From Caenorhabditis remanei (Eukaryota; Nematoda; Chromadorea; Rhabditida; Rhabditidae): a stretch of DNA of 64,000 nucleotides. Below the pieces are notes generated by a model. That model made no database searches. It had not been told where the DNA came from and saw only the letters and a list, made by a program, of their open reading frames with translations. This document shows, piece by piece, positions 10,501 through 26,578 of the stretch (positions are counted from its first letter, which is position 1; every line of letters starts with the position of its first letter). The stretch is from contig NC_071329.1 in the NCBI RefSeq assembly GCF_010183535.1, positions 7,378,001 to 7,442,000 of the forward strand, read 5' to 3'. Both the position numbers and the translations under genes were made by a program.

Positions 10501-13500
10501 AGGAGGCAGTTAGTTTTAGTACGATGGGCTCAGATAAGCTCTAGGTTTCACTTTTTAGGAGTTAGTTGGACAGGAAGTGGATTCTGGATTCTGGATTCAT
10601 TGAGTGTTGAATCTGAGTTTTCTGAGATTTCTGAGATTTCTGGATAGTCTAGGCGTTTGTCTGTGTGTCCAGGTATAACATTAATTCAATTTCTGTTCGA
10701 ACTTCTGTAATCCGAGTTTCAGCATACCTGGATGTACTCCATGATGCCCGGATATCTAAATATAACTTTTCTGTGAGCATTTGGTCCTGATTTCTTTGCG
10801 TTGTTAAATATCCGTCTGTCTGTTTGTATGTCTCTTCGTCCGGATTTCCTCAAGAAACTACAGTAACCAAAGCTTTTCGGACCCCAATTAAGGTCGGGAC
10901 TAACTTTTCTTTCTTCTATTTTCTGTGCCATCAGATATCTTTCGATGCACAGTATACTCCCTACCCTAATGACCCTCTCTTTCTTGTTGTCCGTTACTCC
11001 GTTATCTGAAAAGTTGACTGCGTATGAGTCAGAACTTGCGGCAAAGGTTGTGTAATGTAGACACTTTCTGATATTGGTTCAGTCCTCAATATTTTTATCT
11101 GTCTGTCCGGATGTCCACATTTCAATGTCTCACATTTGTTTATTCCATTTTAATCCAACTTTAGTGTCTACCGTTTTCCGGAAACCATTGGAAAGTTCGG
11201 AAAAGTTCAGAATTCTCAACCCACGAAAACTCGAGATGTTCTTCGTCGAAAAAAACAAACACTTGTAATTTCATTATTTTTTCATCCAATTCCTTTTTTC
11301 CCATCTTTGAAAAATAGGTGAGAATGAATCCAGTTTTTGTTATTACTCTCTCTCTCCATCTTCTACTACTTTTACACTTCTTAAAACATTTTGGAACCAA
11401 TTCAAATAATCTCTGTCCCCTGTTCGCCCCGTCTCTCTCTCACTTTTTCTCGCCCTGGGAGGGACTGTCGGGGGGTCAGTAATTAGATGATTGAGGACCG
11501 CCCCCTTCTTCTGACCGTGTCTTCTATCATATAGAAGAAGAAATTCTGAAAATGGAGAAGATGAAAAAGAGGAACATGTGTTTTTCAGTTTCTTTAATTT
11601 TTCAGATGATTCTCTACTTTGATTACCATTTCCTTTTTCATGATCCACTATTTATTGGTTATGTCTTTAAACTCAGTATTCTGTATCCTTAACAGTTTTT
11701 TTGTACAGGCTCAGTTCATTTTGTGTTTAAAATTCGAAGATTATACGTTTGAGGTTTTCAAATTCGGATTTATCTTTTTGTTGATTATTTTCAAATTTCA
11801 AGAGTATTTTCTAGAATTTATTATTTTTCTCAGTCTCAGCTCATTAAAAGAAACTTCGGAAATCCTTCATATCAGACAACAAGAAAAATCGCATTTTTAA
11901 GTTCAAAACCTCAGGGTATTCTATCTGTAATGTCTAGTATCCAGATGTTCGCAATTCTATACAGCCTCTTAGGTTAACTTTCACATGAAGTCAATAAGTA
12001 ATTCACGTAAGGCGCATCAGATTCTTCCATTTCGAAAGGGTAATCCAGCAGTCTAGAAACTGAAGTTGATCACGGCATATCTCGATTTGACATATCTCGA
12101 AATCATAACTGAAACGAGTCAGCACCGTCTTATTAAGAGTTAGTGAAAACGGAACCGGGTTCGTCATTACGAAGGTTATGGCTCTCGTCAGTTTTTTTTT
12201 GAAAATTTAAGTCTTCAGTACACATGGTTAGTAACTCATCTCTTCCTTTTAGTATCTCTGTAGAATTTCTCCAAAACTTTTTCCATTCACTCATTCCCTC
12301 CTCCATTTTTTTCAAAACAAACCTCTCTCTTCCCCAATTTTATTCACTTCCCTATGTTCCTTATCACTACTGTAAAACTTGGACACCAACCTATTTCCCA
12401 ACTTGTTTTCCCCACTTCTACTCCCCGCCCTAATTCCCATTCGAAAATAGCGAACAGTTCTTTTGCCAAAGAGCTGGAACTCCTACTTTTTTAGTACTAC
12501 TTGTCTTATCTTTTTCATTTATTTTGGTTGTTTTCTTATTTTTTTTCCAATTTATGATAAGAAAAAAGGAAATTCTCTCAATATTTTTTGTGTTACTGTC
12601 GAAAAAAGAATGATCCGATCGGGAGCAAACATTATGGAAGAGAAAGAAGAAGAGACCATTGGAAATGTCTTCATGACTCAGGGGTACGGTACCATCGGGT
12701 GCCAGGAAGAGCTTCCCCTGAAAACAAAAAACATAATGAGGTCATTGAGAATACATATATTTTATCGTTGAAAGGTTAAGGTGGTCGTGGCCAACACGAT
12801 TTCCAGCAATGCACTTCTTCTTCGTTTTCTACTTTTCTTATCATTCAAGAACGATCAGCCAGAAAAGAGACGGTGTTTTTCGAATCTCGAGAGACACCTG
12901 AAAAACAGGTCGGGTGTACTCCGACCTCCATGTTTTCCGAAATTTCTCAACTTTTTCTTTTTCTCTCGACTTTATTGATTCAAGACGAACTTTTTTCTTG
13001 TGATTTAATTGTACTACTGTTCAAGTTGTAACTGTTTTTCTAGTTTTTAGGAGAGGAAGTTTTGAGAGATTCAAGATAAGATGCAATAGGTCATTTTATA
13101 TTCCTTAGTTTAATTTTCAGTGTGTGATATCGATACCTGTAACAGAAGGAAATGTTTCTCAGTAGTTCAGGTCTTATGGTAACGAGACCTGTAAGGACCG
13201 CCTCAATGACGAGATCCATAAGATTCCGTAAGTACTTCTGGATGTTCGGACATCCGGATATTGAGATACACAGAAACTCAGAAAAAGAAGAAACTGTGTC
13301 TAGAAAATCTCGGTCAACCTAACCATCTGGACAGACTCACATCTGAACAGAAAACCGATATGCTCAAAACAAAAACAGTTTCTCTCATTTTCATTTGAGA
13401 CGCTCTGACCTTGACAAGGTTTCACTTTGGTACCAACTGTTTTCTGATTTCAGTTTTTGCAACGTTTGTAGATCAAACCTAGTCCTTTATGTTTCTAGTC

Positions 13501-13765
13501 GAAAACTTTTTTGTACGACTTCTCCGTGACGAATTATAACCGAGAAAAAGGCGGAGCTTGCAGGGAACCCAGGGAACCCACACTTCCACAATTGAACACC
13601 TTCTCAAAAAATAGCGTACAAAAAGTTGTAAACTGCAAAAATGAAGTTACTGTAGATTCACAAAAATTCAGAAAAGTCCGATCATTTCTCTGGAAAAAGA
13701 GACTGAAAGCAGAGCCATGCTCCTACAAAAGATAGATAAATCACCGCATCTCTCACTCGAAACCT

Positions 13766-13781
13766 CCCCCCCCCCCCCCCC
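13766..13781 (+). repeat. Poly-C tract, 16 C
   Basis: An uninterrupted run of 16 C lies upstream of the BTB/zinc-finger gene. Runs of 10 G at 14755-14764 (in that gene's second intron) and 12 G at 41994-42005 (in ire-1 intron 5) are of the same kind. In C. elegans long G tracts depend on the helicase DOG-1/FANCJ for stability. Confidence 0.95.
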
Positions 13782-14061
13782 ATCTATCCCTCTTTCCCAA
13801 TCCATTTCCCGTTCAAAACAGAAACTCATAAACCTCTCCCCCATTCCCAATATTCTCTTCCTCTACTTGGTCATCTATCCCCTCTTTTTCCCTTTTTCTG
13901 TTACCGTTCACCTCTCTCCATAAACTCCGCCCACTCTTCTTCCTGCTTGCTTACTTACCGTGCTCTCTCTCTCATAACATTCACTTTCCCTTTTGTTTCT
14001 TTCATTTGAATATTCTATTTTCTATTCGTTATCGAAGAAACTTCTAGATCAAAACAGAAGA

Positions 14062-17000
14062 ATGGAAGAAGATAATCCGAGTGTTCCTAGTTCTCTCGAC
14101 GATTCCGATTCCTCGATTCGAACTGATTTCGATACGAAGATTTATGTGAAGTACAAAACAGATGATGACAGTGTTGAAGGTAAGAATTTCATGTTTCTGA
14201 GTGATCACTTGTGTGTTGCGGCTATCAATTTGAACTATGAAATGCTGCAAGTGCGCTCTATTGCAAATTATCCCGACGCGGACTAGTTTCCCGTTCTTTA
14301 TTTTCTAGGCCATCATTCCAAATATTCCAGAAGAAACTCTATTCGGCCATCGTATCGTCCTCTCCTCATTCTCTCCACTTCTCCATCAACTCATCCAAGA
14401 CGCCACGTCATCATCTTCCACGTCTTCATCCACGTCTTCTTCCACCTCTTCAGAATCCGCAGATGAATCAATCACCTCAATCAAACTGGATCTTTCGATA
14501 TTTCCCAACGCCCTGGCTGCCTTCAAAGTGATACTCGAGTCGATGTATTCGGGTGATATCAAAATGAAAAGTGTCCAACCGAACGAGGTGAGAGCAGTTC
14601 GAAAAGTAAACATCCCTACTTTCTGTGGGTAATAGAGCAGTATTTTGGAAAGGAAAAAACCTAGAGAAAAACATGACAGAATCACGATGATGATAAGAGA
14701 ATTTTCTTATTTTCATTTTCAAGTTGGTTAGCCACGTTGGAAAATTGGAAACTTGGGGGGGGGGAGGGGAGAAGAGGGGAACAGATCATTCGAGAATACT
14801 ATGGGGGGAATTCGTCATTGATTCTAGATCCACGTGATTGATTAAGGAGGCAACAAAACAATTACTTTCAGTTGGTATCACCACCAAATGAGGCTAGGTT
14901 CCCATGTTACATATAATGTTATCCCACTCAAAACTCTACTCACCATTTTCAGGTCCTTGCCATCTGCCGATACTGCCAAATATCAGGTCTTGATCAGAAA
15001 ATCTTGGCATCATCATCCACACCTCCAGTCACCCTTGCCAACATTCTTCAATGCTCCCAGCAGAGTTCGAGTCCATTTCTACAGTATACCAACTCACAAC
15101 AGATACCCAATTATCTGACGACTATGCTGAATTTATGGACGAATCCATTCTTCAATGCACTTTTCGGTGGATCACAAGGAGCTCCGAACTTGACGTTCTC
15201 TCCGCAATCTGACACGGAAAATAGCAGGTAGATTCAAACAGATCTGTCCCTGAATTCCAGAAAAAAAACAACTCCTCTTTTCAGAACTCAATCAGAAGGT
15301 AGTTCTCCGCGCGCCAACTCCTCTGCAACTCCACCCACCACGGATCTGGAAAAGATTGTGCCGAATGACGACAAGGAAGGATGGTGCAGGAATAAGAAGT
15401 ATATTGAGAAAGTTGACGGTGGATTCATGTGTACTGTATGCCGGAAGATCTACGGGCGGTACAATTCTGTGTCCTACCACGTGACAATCTATCACCGTAA
15501 TCCACCGATTAAGTGCGAGGAGAATGGATGCAACTTCTCGACACGTGAAGCAAGATATATCCATTTTCATAAATATTATCGTCATCATATCCCACTTCCA
15601 GAGAATATTGACCTAGGTAGATACCACTAGAATCCAGAACTCAATCCCCTATCAACTTGTTTTCCAGGATCCCGAAAGTGTCCATTCTGTAGACACGTGT
15701 CAAAGAGTCCAGCAATGTTGGAGAAGCATATTGCTCGACACGAAACCGAGGGAACCAATGGATCACCGGGAGCACTGAAAAGAGCACAGAGCAAGTGAGT
15801 AGTACGGTAGTGGGAAAGGGGGATTCGAATTGGTACTTTCGAAAAAGTACAAGGTCATTAGATATCCTGTGAACGACTCTTTTTATTGACTGGTCTCGGT
15901 AATGCACCTTTTTCATTCGAAATGTTGAATAAATTGATGGGAAAAATGGGGAGTAATGAGTTGGGGAGTGAAGAGAGATAGAGAGTATAGGTAGTAATGA
16001 CGCAGTGGGGATGTTCACATGGAGAGGGATTTCGGAGCAGAGAAGGGAATGAAGAAGATTAGATGTGGAGAGGACTTCCGAGCTTTCAGAAAAATCCGGA
16101 ATCCGACTCCGGAAAGTTTTGAAACTATGTTATTTAAATACTGAGATTTCTCGATGACTAACAACGTCGAAGATTTAACAGACTTGTCCAAGAATAGTAA
16201 ACTTCGGACATCTGGATATTTGGACGCACTGCCAGACATATTGTTAATCAACTCAAGACGTTTCGAATCTATCCAAACTGTAAACACTTCGATGTTTCGG
16301 CATTTGAATACTCAGTTTTTTCGAAAAATAGAGTTTCGAAAATAAGATTTTCCGATGTCAAGAATCTCAGTTTTCAGTTCAAGATTATCTGGTCTGAAAA
16401 TTGTCTGTTCTGAGATTTCAGACATCGGGATATCGAAACAAGATCAGACGATCTATAAATAAAACTTCATTTCCCAATTCGATCGTTTCAAAAATTCACG
16501 TCACAATCCGTCCAAACCTTCATTCTGAAATGCATCATAATTCACTTTTTCCCAAAAATCTTCAACCAATCTTTAATTTTCCAGTGATGTTTGTTTCTAG
16601 CGTGTGTCTCCTTTCCACTCCTCTTCTTGTCTGTTTTTTTCAGTTTTTTAGCGAAAATATATCGCGGAACGAGTGAATTCAGAAGACAAAACTGGATTTC
16701 AATTCTTGTTTCATTCGGATAACAGAACGGGGAAGTAATATATTTGGGAGAAAGTAGTTGGGAAAACGGAGGCGATGAAAACATGATTTCTGGTTAAGTG
16801 ATCAAATAAAGATATTTTCAGAAAAAAGATTGTTCCAACAATGACTTCTGACGTCATCGGTGTTCCCGCGACGACTTCAATTTTCGGACCGACGACTGGA
16901 AATCCAGCTGGAAATATTCCGATTCAATGCTCATTGTGCACGTATTCCACCAACTCCACCGACCTTCTTTTCATCCATTTAGCAATGCAACATACCCAAG

Positions 17001-17167
17001 AATTGGCTCAATGCTCTGGAATACTTGCTGATAATTCATCTGAAACATCTACAAGTACATCGAGTAGCAGTGACGGAGAACCAATGATAACGGATTGTGA
17101 TTTAGATGTTAAGCCATTGATTGATCAGTCTTTAATGCTTCATTTGAATACGCCGTTATCCAATTAA
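14062..17167 (+). CDS. BTB/POZ and C2H2 zinc-finger protein
   Basis: Probable nuclear regulator; in C. elegans the gene at this position is F10B5.3 from memory. Exons are 14062-14250, 14309-14587, 14953-15227, 15285-15616, 15668-15794 and 16822-17167, giving 515 aa. After an acidic N-terminus there is a BTB-like domain (FGHRIVLSSFSPLLHQL ... FKVILESMYSGDI ... VLAICRYCQI) interrupted by a Ser/Thr-rich insert. Four C2H2 or C2H2-like fingers follow: CTVCRKIYGRYNSVSYHVTI, CEENGCNFSTREARYIHFHK, CPFCRHVSKSPAMLEKHIAR and CSLCTYSTNSTDLLFIHLAM. The C-terminus is Ser-rich. The first intron is unsure: the strong GTAAG donor at 14180 breaks the frame, while GTGCGC at 14251 keeps it and gives a 58-bp intron. 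The 1-kb last intron shows no gene. Confidence 0.82.
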
Positions 17168-17449
17168 TATGATCTTCTTAATATTTTTTCATTTTCAGAA
17201 AGCATGACTTTTCCTATTATTAGGGCTTTAGCTAAAAACCACGAATCTGTGCACCACATCATGTGATCCCTTTTTCCTTCTTCTTTTTTCCCTTCAATTT
17301 TTCTTTCTACTTAATACCAAGTGCCTTCCTTGTTTTAACCGTCTGAAATACTTTGTTTATGAAAATAAATTTGAAATTACAAATTGAAAATTGAGATGCA
17401 AGTTAACACAGGTAACATAACAAAGAAAGGCAATAGAGATCATTATTTC

Positions 17450-18739
17450 TTATTCACAATCGAAATCCCACTTGAATTGATTCGTCAGATACTGCTTGAA
17501 CTGCGCAGTCTTCTTCTTCAACTCGTCCCCAGCATGAGCAGACTCGCGAACGTTGGCGAATAGCATCGAGAGGGTTGTGGTGAGGAAATTGTCACGAGAG
17601 ACAATGTCGACGAAGAAGTCGGTTGGACACTCTTTTAGTTGAAAGAAGAGAACCTGAAATTATAATTGTGTGAATTATTCGAGAGTTACTTTGTGAATTT
17701 ACTCTGATAAAGGCCATGAACAACTCTTTCTCAGATCCTAATGAATTCGGACAACACGACATAAGGTGAATGATTCGTTTCCATTGTTCGAATCCTTCGA
17801 ACACTTGACCTTGCAAGAAACAAACGAATGCGATTTGCATTTCAGCCAACAGTTGTTTGTAATCACCGCCAAGTCCTCGAAGAAGACGATACAGACGATC
17901 GGAGTATTCGACGCCTATCCGGTTTGTGCTGACCTGAAAAAAGGTTTTTTTTATGTTGGAAAGAATTTATCTTAACAAAAACTGTTCAAACTGATTTTAT
18001 TCTTACTACTAACCGATAGCGCTGGAATTTCTTGAAAACGAATCTCGTATCCCTCACGAATTTTCATAATCGGAAGGCCGTGCTGATCAACAAATCGAGT
18101 TCGAACTGGATTCTCTCGATCGACTCGATTTCGGAAATGTGTCTCTTTGTGCTCTCTTTCGGCATTCTCCATGAATTCTGTTTCTAGACTTACAAGCTCT
18201 GCTTGTGAAGTGATTCGACCGAGAACCGGGTGAATTCGTTCGACGGTTGCAGCTGTGATAAAGTCAGTGAGACCATACCAACTACGATAATTTTCGTATG
18301 GATATGGAGCCAACGAGTTGTCCATAGTCTTCAGCTGTCGCTTCTTCTCTGTGATTTGCTGGAATTCAATACATTAGCTTGTTTCTCAAAAGATGATTCT
18401 TCTTACATCTGCTGGAACTTCCTCATCTTCAAATGTTTCGGTTTCATTGTTCCACTTTTTAACGACAATCTCTCCAGCTTTGAAATTGTGAAAGAAACCG
18501 ATTCTTGGTGCTGATTTGATACTGCAGTATACGAAATGAACACCAGGAGGAATCATTTTCAATCCCATGAATTTCTCGCCTGTTTTCCATGACTTGTAAT
18601 CGATTCCGAATTCAGATGCTTGTGGAAAGCCGAGGAAGAGCAGAAACGCACCATTGTGGTACATGTAATCGACAATCTCCGGTGGGAGAGAGCCACCCAT
18701 TCGCATCGCTTGCAGAAGAACTGCGGTATTGTCACTCAT
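17450..18739 (-). CDS. AAR2: AAR2 splicing-factor homologue
   Basis: AAR2 is the U5 snRNP assembly factor that holds Prp8 in the cytoplasm before its exchange for Brr2. Exons on the minus strand are 18407-18739, 18014-18358, 17703-17933 and 17450-17653, giving 370 aa, the usual family length. The N-terminal beta-rich domain shows the family block GAFLLFLGFPQASEFGIDY and PPGVHFVYCS. The C-terminal helical domain includes LLAEMQIAFVCFLQGQVFEG. The ATG at 18739 directly follows a CAAACAG trans-splice acceptor, and only 147 bp separate it from the rpl-10 stop, so it is probably the second gene of an SL2-type operon behind rpl-10. Confidence 0.9.
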
Positions 18740-18886
18740 CTGTTTGTTTACAGCTCGATTAATGTCTTTCTATCGATCTATCAACTACCCAATACCTCAA
18801 CGAGCTTTACATTCAATTCGAAGAAAAAAGACACCGATAACATAGGAAATTATTTATTTGCTTTCAACAAAAAACAAAAAACCAAA
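18740..18886 (-). promoter_or_regulatory. rpl-10/AAR2 operon intercistronic region
   Basis: This 147-bp gap on the minus strand contains two overlapping AATAAA-type signals (18850-18860) for rpl-10 and ends in AAACAAACAG immediately before the AAR2 ATG. A gap of this size with a poly(A) signal followed by an acceptor is the hallmark of worm operons. Confidence 0.65.
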
Positions 18887-19623
18887 TTAGATTGGGTTCT
18901 CAATCCACTTGGTGAGTGGTCCATGCTCACGTTGGAGTTGAACTCCGACTCCGTCAGAGCGAAGTCTTCCTTCAGCACGCATGCGCTCGTAGTCCTCACG
19001 GTCCCACTTGGTGAATCCCCACTTGCGGGAGGAGACGATGATTTGACGTCCTGGGAACTTGAACTTGGCACGACGGAAGGCCTCAATAGCGTGCTTGACG
19101 TTCTGGAAAATTCAAATAAAAACTTGTCCGTTGAAACTCTTAAAACTTACTCCTTCCTTGACTCTCATGGAGAAGAGGATATCTCCAATGTCGACACGGG
19201 CGACCAATCCTTGTGGCTTTCCGTAAGCTCCACGCATTCCAGTTTGGAGTCTATCAGCTCCGGCACATGAAAGCATTTTGTTGATGCGAGTGACGTGGAA
19301 TGGATGCTTGCGAACACGGAGATGGAATCCGTCCTTAAAAGCAAAAATAAAATCTAGTACTCAAAAACTGAAATTACCTTTCCGCAGTTCTTGACCATGT
19401 ACTTGTTGGCGCAAATACGGGCGGCCTCGAGAGCTTCGGAAGAAAGATGCTCACGTTCGTTGGACATCATGTGAACACATGCTGGGAAGGTGTCAACATT
19501 AGCTCTCTTGTTTCCCAAATCGAAGATTCTGATCTTCGCGTCTGGAACTCCTCTGCAGAAGCGAGACTTTGGGTAAGGCTTGTTCTTGATGTAGCGGTAG
19601 CACCGCGCTGGACGTCTACCCAT
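18887..19623 (-). CDS. rpl-10: Ribosomal protein uL16 (RPL-10)
   Basis: Large-subunit ribosomal protein uL16/L10, which binds near the peptidyl-transferase centre and P-site tRNA. Exons on the minus strand are 19378-19623, 19151-19333 and 18887-19102, giving 214 aa, the canonical length. The N-terminus [20 protein letters not shown] and the block [15 protein letters not shown] are diagnostic. The start at 19623 is chosen over an upstream in-frame Leu/Met because a TTTGTTACAG acceptor lies 3 nt before it. The two introns are 44-48 bp. It is the promoter-proximal gene of the likely operon with AAR2. Confidence 0.97.
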
Positions 19624-20230
19624 GTTCTGTAACAAAGAAGACTGTTAATAATGAAAACCGAGGGTTTATAAAGGATTCATAAAGGATAAGATCAAAAAAC
19701 GGGCAATTGTCATCATCACGAGGAAGAATTGTCATCATTATTGTGAAATTTTACAGAAAACTTATGAACATCCAAGAAGTATATGAAAAACGAAAAAATA
19801 AATATATATAACAAGATCGAGTTTCTACATATCTAAAACCTTAAAACAGCCTCAGCTGAATTTTCGGCAACAAAATTGAAGAGTGGGTGGTTTCCTTAGT
19901 GAAAATTGAATAGAAAAATCAACAAAAACAAGTGAAAAGTTGAAAATCCGAAAAAGAAGCATAAATTCATGCAAAAAATCGAAACTAAATTTTAGGCCAG
20001 AAGAAAATTGGAAGTTGTCTGTTGACTAATGTTCACCGCGAGTGGTGTACCTCAGACAATGTGTGGAAGTTTACGACATTTGCGCACCGTAGTTTTCGAC
20101 AAAAGTTCGCAAAAGAGGGGAATTCGAAAATCGTATTATTTGATATTATTTCTACTGAAACATTCGATTGGTATCTCAGAAATCGTAAACATACCTTATT
20201 TAACGATATAACAACAGCTTGTTCTCCAGA
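19624..20230. promoter_or_regulatory. Divergent promoter of rpl-10 and ints-11
   Basis: This 607-bp gap lies between the start codons of rpl-10 (minus) and ints-11 (plus). It is AT-rich (TATATATAAC near 19805) with no coding signal. The ints-11 ATG is preceded by TTGTTCTCCAG, a trans-splice-like acceptor. I saw no specific known factor site. Confidence 0.5.
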
Positions 20231-22248
20231 ATGGCCGACAAAGTGCCAACAATCAAGGTTTGTGGAATTAATTCCCGAAATAAAACTTTCAAGAATCTAA
20301 TTCTCAGATTGTGCCACTAGGAGCTGGTCAGGATGTAGGACGATCGTGTATTCTGATCACTATTGGTGGAAAAAATATAATGGTCGACTGTGGAATGCAC
20401 ATGGGATATCAAGACGATCGCAGATTCCCTGATTTCTCGTGAGTTTTTTGAATCTACGATATAACTGAACTCAAAATGTTTAGATACATCGGAGGTGGAG
20501 GTCGATTAACAGATTATCTTGATTGTGTCATTATTTCACATTTCCATCTTGATCACTGTGGAAGTCTGCCTCATATGAGTGAAATTGTGGGATACGATGG
20601 CCCGATTTACATGACTTATCCAACAAAAGCAATTTGTCCAGTTCTTTTGGAAGATTATCGGAAAGTTCAATGCGATATAAAAGGAGAATCAAACTTCTTC
20701 ACCTCAGATGATATCAAAAATTGTATGAAGAAAGTAATCGGATGTGCACTTCACGAAATAATTCAAGTGGACGATCAGCTTTCGATTCGTGCTTTCTACG
20801 CAGGCCACGTTCTGGGAGCAGCAATGTTCGAAATCCGTCTTGGTGATCATTCAGTTCTCTACACAGGCGACTATAATATGACACCTGATCGACATCTCGG
20901 AGCAGCCCGTGTTCTTCCAGGAGTTCGTCCAACAGTTCTCATCTCAGAATCCACCTATGCAACAACTATTCGAGATTCGAAAAGAGCCAGAGAACGAGAT
21001 TTTCTTCGAAAAGTTCACGAAACTGTGATGAAAGGAGGCAAAGTTATAATTCCAGTCTTCGCATTGGGTCGAGCACAAGAACTTTGTATTCTTCTGGAAT
21101 CCTATTGGGAAAGAATGGCGTTGTCTGTTCCAATCTACTTCTCCCAAGGACTTGCAGAACGTGCTAATCAATACTATCGCCTATTCATCAGTTGGACGAA
21201 TGAAAATATCAAAAAGACGTTTGTTGAGAGAAATATGTTTGAATTCAAGCATATCAGACCAATGGAAAAGGGTTGTGAAGATCAACCCGGACCACAAGTT
21301 CTTTTCTCAACACCAGGAATGCTTCACGGTGGACAATCACTGAAAGTGTTCAAGAAATGGTGTGGTGATCCACTGAATATGATCATTATGCCGGGATATT
21401 GTGTGGCTGGAACAGTCGGAGCTCGAGTGATTAACGGAGAGAAAAAGATTGAGATTGATGGAAAAATGCATGATATTAAGCTTGGTGTCGAGTACATGTC
21501 ATTCAGTGCACATGCAGATGCGAAGGGAATCATGCAATTGATTAGACAATGTGAACCACAGCACGTCATGTTCGTTCATGGAGAAGCTGAGAAAATGGAG
21601 TTTTTGAAAGGAAAAGTGGAGAAAGAATACAAAGTTCCAGTCCATATGCCAGCAAACGGAGAAACTGTTGTGATAACTGCACAACCGAAGCTAGATATAA
21701 AAGTTCCTTTAGAGGTTTGCAATGTTGATTTGTAGATATTTCGAGATTTGTGTTATTTCAGAAAATCGACAGAAGCCTGAGTCTCGATCCAAATCCATCA
21801 AAACTCGAATGTCCGTTTGTCGCTGAAATCGTTTACGACCAAGCGGTAAGCTTCATTAAATTCCCACAAAAAATCATTATGATATTTTCAGAATGAAAAC
21901 CTTCATATTCTATCTACCGCTGAATCAGAAGATCTCGCTGAAGATGCGGACTGTGTTCCAATCACTCTGTCATTGTCAGAAATCATCAAAGTTAACAGAA
22001 TTGACTGGAATGTTCTTGCCAAAGAACTACTCATATATGATCCTCACTTACAACAAAAAGAAGATGGAATTGAGATGTTTCACGGAGAAATCACACTCGT
22101 TGCAACCGATTCTGAAGACGTTGAACTCGAACTCATCTGGGATGAATGTCGTGAACACTGGTTCAAAATTATTCATCAGGCGATTCTCACTATTATGACG
22201 CCGGAAAACTCTCCACCGTCCACCCCTGTCATTCCTGTTAACGCGTAA
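20231..22248 (+). CDS. ints-11: Integrator endonuclease INTS11
   Basis: Catalytic subunit of the Integrator complex, a metallo-beta-lactamase/beta-CASP RNA endonuclease that cleaves snRNA 3' ends and promoter-proximal nascent RNA. Exons are 20231-20257, 20308-20438, 20484-21714, 21762-21845 and 21892-22248, giving 609 aa (human about 600). The metal-binding HFHLDHCG motif lies near residues 71-78, preceded by [10 protein letters not shown]. Further blocks are [25 protein letters not shown], the beta-CASP stretch [21 protein letters not shown] and FVHGE. All catalytic His/Asp positions I can identify are present. The C-terminal domain, which pairs with INTS9 in other animals, is encoded by the last two exons. 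Confidence 0.96.
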
Positions 22249-22570
22249 TTTTATTATCTTTTCCATCTGAATGTTCGAGTTTGCTTTACGGTTAATTTTG
22301 TTTTAATCCTGTGAAAAATTAATGAAAAAAATACATGATTCGTTGGTTTATTTGTTTCGCAGAGGACAATCAAGACTGTACTGGAAAGTTTTTCATCTTC
22401 TACTCTATGAGAATTTTCGTGTTTGCGTACTGATAATTTTTCCTAAAATCTGCTTGAAATGACGAAAAAAACTACAAGTAGATTTAATTTCAATTTGTTT
22501 ATTTGATTAGAAAAAGATTACCCTCCCGGGGTGCATTTACAATAAATAGTTGTCAAATTCACGAGGTTTC
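22249..22570. other. Convergent 3' ends of ints-11 and cdc-48.2
   Basis: This 322-bp gap holds the two 3' UTRs. On the minus strand an AATAAA-type signal for cdc-48.2 is seen around 22497-22504 (TTTATTTG on the plus strand). No other structure was seen. Confidence 0.5.

Positions 22571-26578
<4,008 letters not shown>

Larger units (their letters stand above)
7202..14061. other. 6.9-kb non-coding region, tub-1 3' end to BTB gene
   Basis: No protein-coding gene was recognised here. Open frames in this stretch are low-complexity shadows of polypurine or polypyrimidine tracts, for example the GAAGAA and GAGAGA tracts at about 10050-10400. The left end holds the tub-1 3' UTR with a hairpin (7471-7512). 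Short tandem words occur at about 10570-10650 (GGATTCT and TTCTGAGA units). Phrases related to TCTGTCTGTCCGGATG recur at about 10660, 10815 and 11100. A 16-C run lies at 13766-13781. The last few hundred bases (13780-14060) are pyrimidine-rich and probably form the promoter and outron of the BTB/zinc-finger gene. Confidence 0.6.
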
